Shown: positions 61,240 to 64,000 of the stretch, piece after piece
Numbering within the stretch: position 1 is the first letter of the stretch
How the letters are laid out: each line of letters opens with the position of its first letter
Assembly: GCA_003554865.1 (NCBI GenBank)
Contig: PWHJ01000088.1
Coordinates: 26,341 to 90,340, forward strand
Length of the DNA stretch: 64,000 bases
Direction of reading: 5' to 3'
Source: Bacteroidota bacterium
GTDB taxonomy: Bacteria; Bacteroidota; Bacteroidia; Bacteroidales; PUMT01
Translations under genes and position numbers: made by a program
The notes under the pieces: generated by a model
What the model saw: the letters and a program-made list of their open reading frames with translations, nothing else
What the model was told of the DNA's origin: nothing
The model's database searches: none

Positions 61240-63999
61240 TTATTTACTTTTATCCGGGAAGGGCGGTATGGGCGGAACTTCCTGGTCCCATTCCTCAATT
61301 TCATTCAGTATAACTTCTATTGCTTTGTCAAGCTGGTCGTCTATTCCCCTGAATTCCCTCGCAGGGTCGTTGTCTACCCATATATCTGGCTCCACACCTT
61401 CGCCTTCAATGATAAATCCGCTGCCATCGGCAGCATAAGGTGCATATGAAGGTGTTATAATCGACCCCCCGTCGATGCAGGGTATAGCTCCACTGTAGCC
61501 GACAACGCCTCCCCATGTTGTCTCGCCTATTATTTTGCCAATGTTATGTTTACGGAAGCGATACGGAAAGAGATCCCCGTCGGATGCCGAATAACGGTCA
61601 ATAAGAGCTACTTTTGGACCAACATGGGTGCCGACCGGGTTGACAGACCCTTCTCTCTGGTTGGTGTGCATTGTAGCATAGGTCATTGTACGCTTAAGCC
61701 GCTCGATTATCATGGGTGAGACATTGCCCCCGCCGTTGCCGCGGTCGTCTATGATAAGTCCTTCTTTGCCGAGCTGGGGATAGTAAAGGCGTGCAAACTT
61801 ATTTAGTCCGTTTACCCCCATGTCGGGTATGTGGATATATCCGACCCTTCCGTCTGTTGCTTCATTCACCTTGCGAATATTGTTTTGCACCCAGTTGTAA
61901 TAGTAAAGTCCTGATTCATCCCTTATGGGGACCACAATAACCTTGCGACTTCCCTCCTTTTCAGGTTCACTGTTTAGGGTAAGCTCCACCTGGCTGCCGG
62001 CTGTGTTAACAAAGAGTTCAAAGAAATTTTTGACCTCGTTTACAGCCACTCCGTTTACGGCAATAACAAAATCACCCTCTTCAATATTTTTCCCTATGCC
62101 GGTTAGGGGAGAACGCAAGTCTTCACTCCAGTTTGCACCTTCAAGTATTTTTTCTATTTTAATGAAGCCCGAAGGATCACGGCTGTAGGTAGCTCCCAGA
62201 AGCCCGAGCTGGATGCGATCGGGCATGGGCCTTTCCCCGTTATTGACGTACGCATGACCCACGTTCAGCTCACCTACCATTTCGCCTATAATATAGGTAA
62301 GATCAGTTCTGTGTCTTACATGAGGTACCAGCACATTATATTTTTCATACATGGCATCCCAGTCAACTCCATGCATATCCGGATCATAGAAGAAATCGCG
62401 CATCTGTCTCCAGCTTTCGTTAAATATTTGCTGCCATTGTTGGGAATAATCCACAAATACATCCATGTTTGAAAGATCCACATTTTCTGTGTTGGATATC
62501 GGAGATGTTGGAAGGTCTATAACGGAATAATCGTTGCGCCGGCTTACGAGCATTTTCCTGTTGTTCGATGAGATCTGAAATCTCATATTGTCAGCCAGTT
62601 TTGTTTCCTCTCCCTTTTCTAAATCGAACATTTTTAGTGTTAGTTCACCGCTTCTGGCTGACTGCTCATTGTAGTATATCCTGCTGCCGACACCGGTTAC
62701 ACCTGAGTAATTTGACGGCTGAACAGGCAGGGAGAAAATCCTTTCACCTATTCCTTCAATATCGACCTTCATTTCTTCAGGCTCACCGCTTGATGAATTG
62801 TCTCCTGCGCCATTATCACCGGTCTCAACCCTGTCGTCTTTTGGGGCCAAAGGGTGAGGAGTCTCTTTTGACAATGCTGCAAGGTATATCCTGCCCATGT
62901 CAACATAGGCGTGGTTCCATTCGATCTGACTGTATATGGGGCTGAAGTCCCTGTTTGATGTAAAGATCAGATATTTGCCGTCTGAACTGAAGCTTGAACC
63001 TCCCGATGCGTACCATTTGTCTGTCACATCATAAGATGCTCCGGTTGCCAGGTTGTAAATGCAAACAATATTCATCCCTTTTTCTGGTCTAGTGTATGTT
63101 ATCCATTTGCTGTCGGGCGACCAGTTATAGGATGACATTACACCCACTCCGGAATAACCTACCTCTGTGATCTTTTTTGTTTCCACATCTAAAATGTTAA
63201 GCCTGTTTTTCTTGTCGTGGTAAAGTATTTTTTTGCTGTCAGGCGACCATTTAAAGCTGAAAATGTAGGTGTCACCGCGGCTTGTAAGCTGAACCGGCTC
63301 ACTGCTGCCGTTATGCTCCTGCATGTATATCTCAAATTCCCCGCCGGCATCCGATACCCATGCTATCTGTTTTCCGTCGGGCGACCACCGGGCATTTCTT
63401 TCATGTACGCCGGATGTCCTTGTAATATTTCTTGTAATACCGCTTTTTACGGGCAAATTGAATATATCACCCCTTGCACTTATTGCAAGTCTTTCCCCGT
63501 TGGGCGACATATCTACAGACCTGATCATCTCTGAGGCATCTTTCCAGGATGGACGGGCCTGTACAAAATCGTTGTCGATATAAACCGGCACCTTTTTATA
63601 CTCCCTTGTTTTTGTATCAAGCCTGTATATGTATCCCCCGTTTTCAAATACTATATAATTGAGTCCGTGGGAGGGAAACTTGATATCATATTCGGTAAAA
63701 TTTGTAACCTTTTCTGTCTGCTTTGTATTGGTGTTGTACACAAAGAGGTTCATCGTGCGGTCACGGTCCGATAAAAAGAAGATCTCGTCTCTTATCCACA
63801 TGGGAATAATATCCTGTGAATTGTTGTCTGTGATGTTAATGGTTTTTCTTGAGATAAAATCATATACCCAAACATCATCGGCCATTCCGCCAGAGTAATA
63901 TTTCCATGTCCTGAATTCCCTGAAAACTTTGTTATATGCAATCTTGCTTCCGTCCACAGAATAGGAATGGAATCCTCCTTTGGAAAATGGAAGCTGGTT
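61240..63999 (-). CDS. Tricorn-like protease, S41 family (N-terminus beyond the window)
   Basis: About 919 residues are visible and the frame runs off the right edge; the coding continues upstream of the GTG at 63957 (NQLPFSKGGFHSYS), so that GTG is not the start. The first ~430 residues are PD40 beta-propeller blades (DMSPNGERLAISARGD, RWSPDGKQIAWVSDAGGEFE). A helical C1-like domain follows, then a PDZ (~620-700) and the S41 core with nucleophile Ser in YSASDGDLFPYRF and TTWGGVVGYSG. The end GEGVEPDIWVDNDPAREFRG is typical. Tricorn cuts oligopeptides from the proteasome; bacterial forms are exported oligopeptidases. Confidence 0.93.
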   Translation of the reverse strand, partial: NQLPFSKGGFHSYSVDGSKIAYNKVFREFRTWKYYSGGMADDVWVYDFISRKTINITDNNSQDIIPMWIRDEIFFLSDRDRTMNLFVYNTNTKQTEKVTNFTEYDIKFPSHGLNYIVFENGGYIYRLDTKTREYKKVPVYIDNDFVQARPSWKDASEMIRSVDMSPNGERLAISARGDIFNLPVKSGITRNITRTSGVHERNARWSPDGKQIAWVSDAGGEFEIYMQEHNGSSEPVQLTSRGDTYIFSFKWSPDSKKILYHDKKNRLNILDVETKKITEVGYSGVGVMSSYNWSPDSKWITYTRPEKGMNIVCIYNLATGASYDVTDKWYASGGSSFSSDGKYLIFTSNRDFSPIYSQIEWNHAYVDMGRIYLAALSKETPHPLAPKDDRVETGDNGAGDNSSSGEPEEMKVDIEGIGERIFSLPVQPSNYSGVTGVGSRIYYNEQSARSGELTLKMFDLEKGEETKLADNMRFQISSNNRKMLVSRRNDYSVIDLPTSPISNTENVDLSNMDVFVDYSQQWQQIFNESWRQMRDFFYDPDMHGVDWDAMYEKYNVLVPHVRHRTDLTYIIGEMVGELNVGHAYVNNGERPMPDRIQLGLLGATYSRDPSGFIKIEKILEGANWSEDLRSPLTGIGKNIEEGDFVIAVNGVAVNEVKNFFELFVNTAGSQVELTLNSEPEKEGSRKVIVVPIRDESGLYYYNWVQNNIRKVNEATDGRVGYIHIPDMGVNGLNKFARLYYPQLGKEGLIIDDRGNGGGNVSPMIIERLKRTMTYATMHTNQREGSVNPVGTHVGPKVALIDRYSASDGDLFPYRFRKHNIGKIIGETTWGGVVGYSGAIPCIDGGSIITPSYAPYAADGSGFIIEGEGVEPDIWVDNDPAREFRGIDDQLDKAIEVILNEIEEWDQEVPPIPPFPDKSK

Positions 64000-64000
64000 T

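Noticed and set aside
62568..62945. A 125-codon plus-strand frame opposite the Tricorn-like protease
   Set aside because: It is a shadow of the propeller-coding strand; the His- and Arg-rich translation has no family resemblance.

Overview
This window is a chromosomal segment of a Bacteroidota bacterium, most likely Bacteroidales/Marinilabiliales-like. The evidence is a type IX secretion (T9SS) signature (a giant SprB-repeat adhesin with a type B C-terminal sorting domain, PorP/SprF, PorD-like and PorE-like proteins), Bacteroidota-type RNA polymerase omega, an alpha-oxoamine synthase of the serine palmitoyltransferase kind, many Bacteroidota lipoproteins, few Shine-Dalgarno sites and several TAnnTTTG-type -7 promoter boxes. 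I saw no tRNA, rRNA, CRISPR array, prophage or transposase gene.

Layout. 1-2925: end of a membrane protein, then three envelope proteins. 3054-5183: a minus-strand block with a SiaC-family phosphoprotein, a small secreted protein and a Crp/Fnr regulator. 5184-5629: a divergent control region with three ~105-bp direct repeats, each carrying an FNR-like TGAT-N4-ATCA palindrome. 5630-19466: a 14-kb chemotaxis cluster (CheY-like, large CheZ-like coiled coil, STAS, CheY, CheA, CheW, a zinc-binding-type MCP, CheR, a kinase-like protein lacking its phospho-histidine, CheD, CheB, and a GAF/PAS protein with no output domain). 19615-27668: a 2352-residue SprB-repeat adhesin and its PorP/SprF partner. 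With no flagellar gene in sight, the array may steer gliding or surface movement. 27714-39181: mixed metabolism (zinc alcohol dehydrogenase, CocE-type hydrolase plus ATP-grasp enzyme, endonuclease IV, AhpD-like and BFD-like redox proteins, EgtD-like methyltransferase, oxoamine synthase). 39333-44582: the housekeeping run bamD-rpoZ-coaBC-porD-recN. 44749-50947: cyanophycinase-like and penicillin acylase-like hydrolases, PepSY membrane protein, OB-fold lipoprotein, YfcC-type carrier. 51126-54123: histidine degradation genes hutI and ftcD. 54344-58065: queE, a PorE-like OmpA protein, a SPOR lipoprotein and a Cys-rich small protein. 58070-61104: a minus-strand trio (aminotransferase, HOGA-type aldolase, 2-hydroxyacid dehydrogenase) equivalent to the animal glyoxylate/hydroxyproline genes AGXT, HOGA1 and GRHPR. 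61240-end: a partial Tricorn-like protease.

The most notable signals are in the chemotaxis region. Four proteins of the cluster (MCP, CheZ-like coiled coil, His-less kinase, GAF/PAS sensor) end in NWETF-like pentapeptides (DYEKY, NLELF, DEEMF, EVELF), as if all were tethered to CheR/CheB. The cluster is preceded by helically phased FNR-like boxes. A second window-wide signal is a dispersed ~50-bp palindromic repeat (core GACAAAATAA, ends CCCCCAT/ATGGGGG) with eight or nine intergenic copies, some touching the start of genes.
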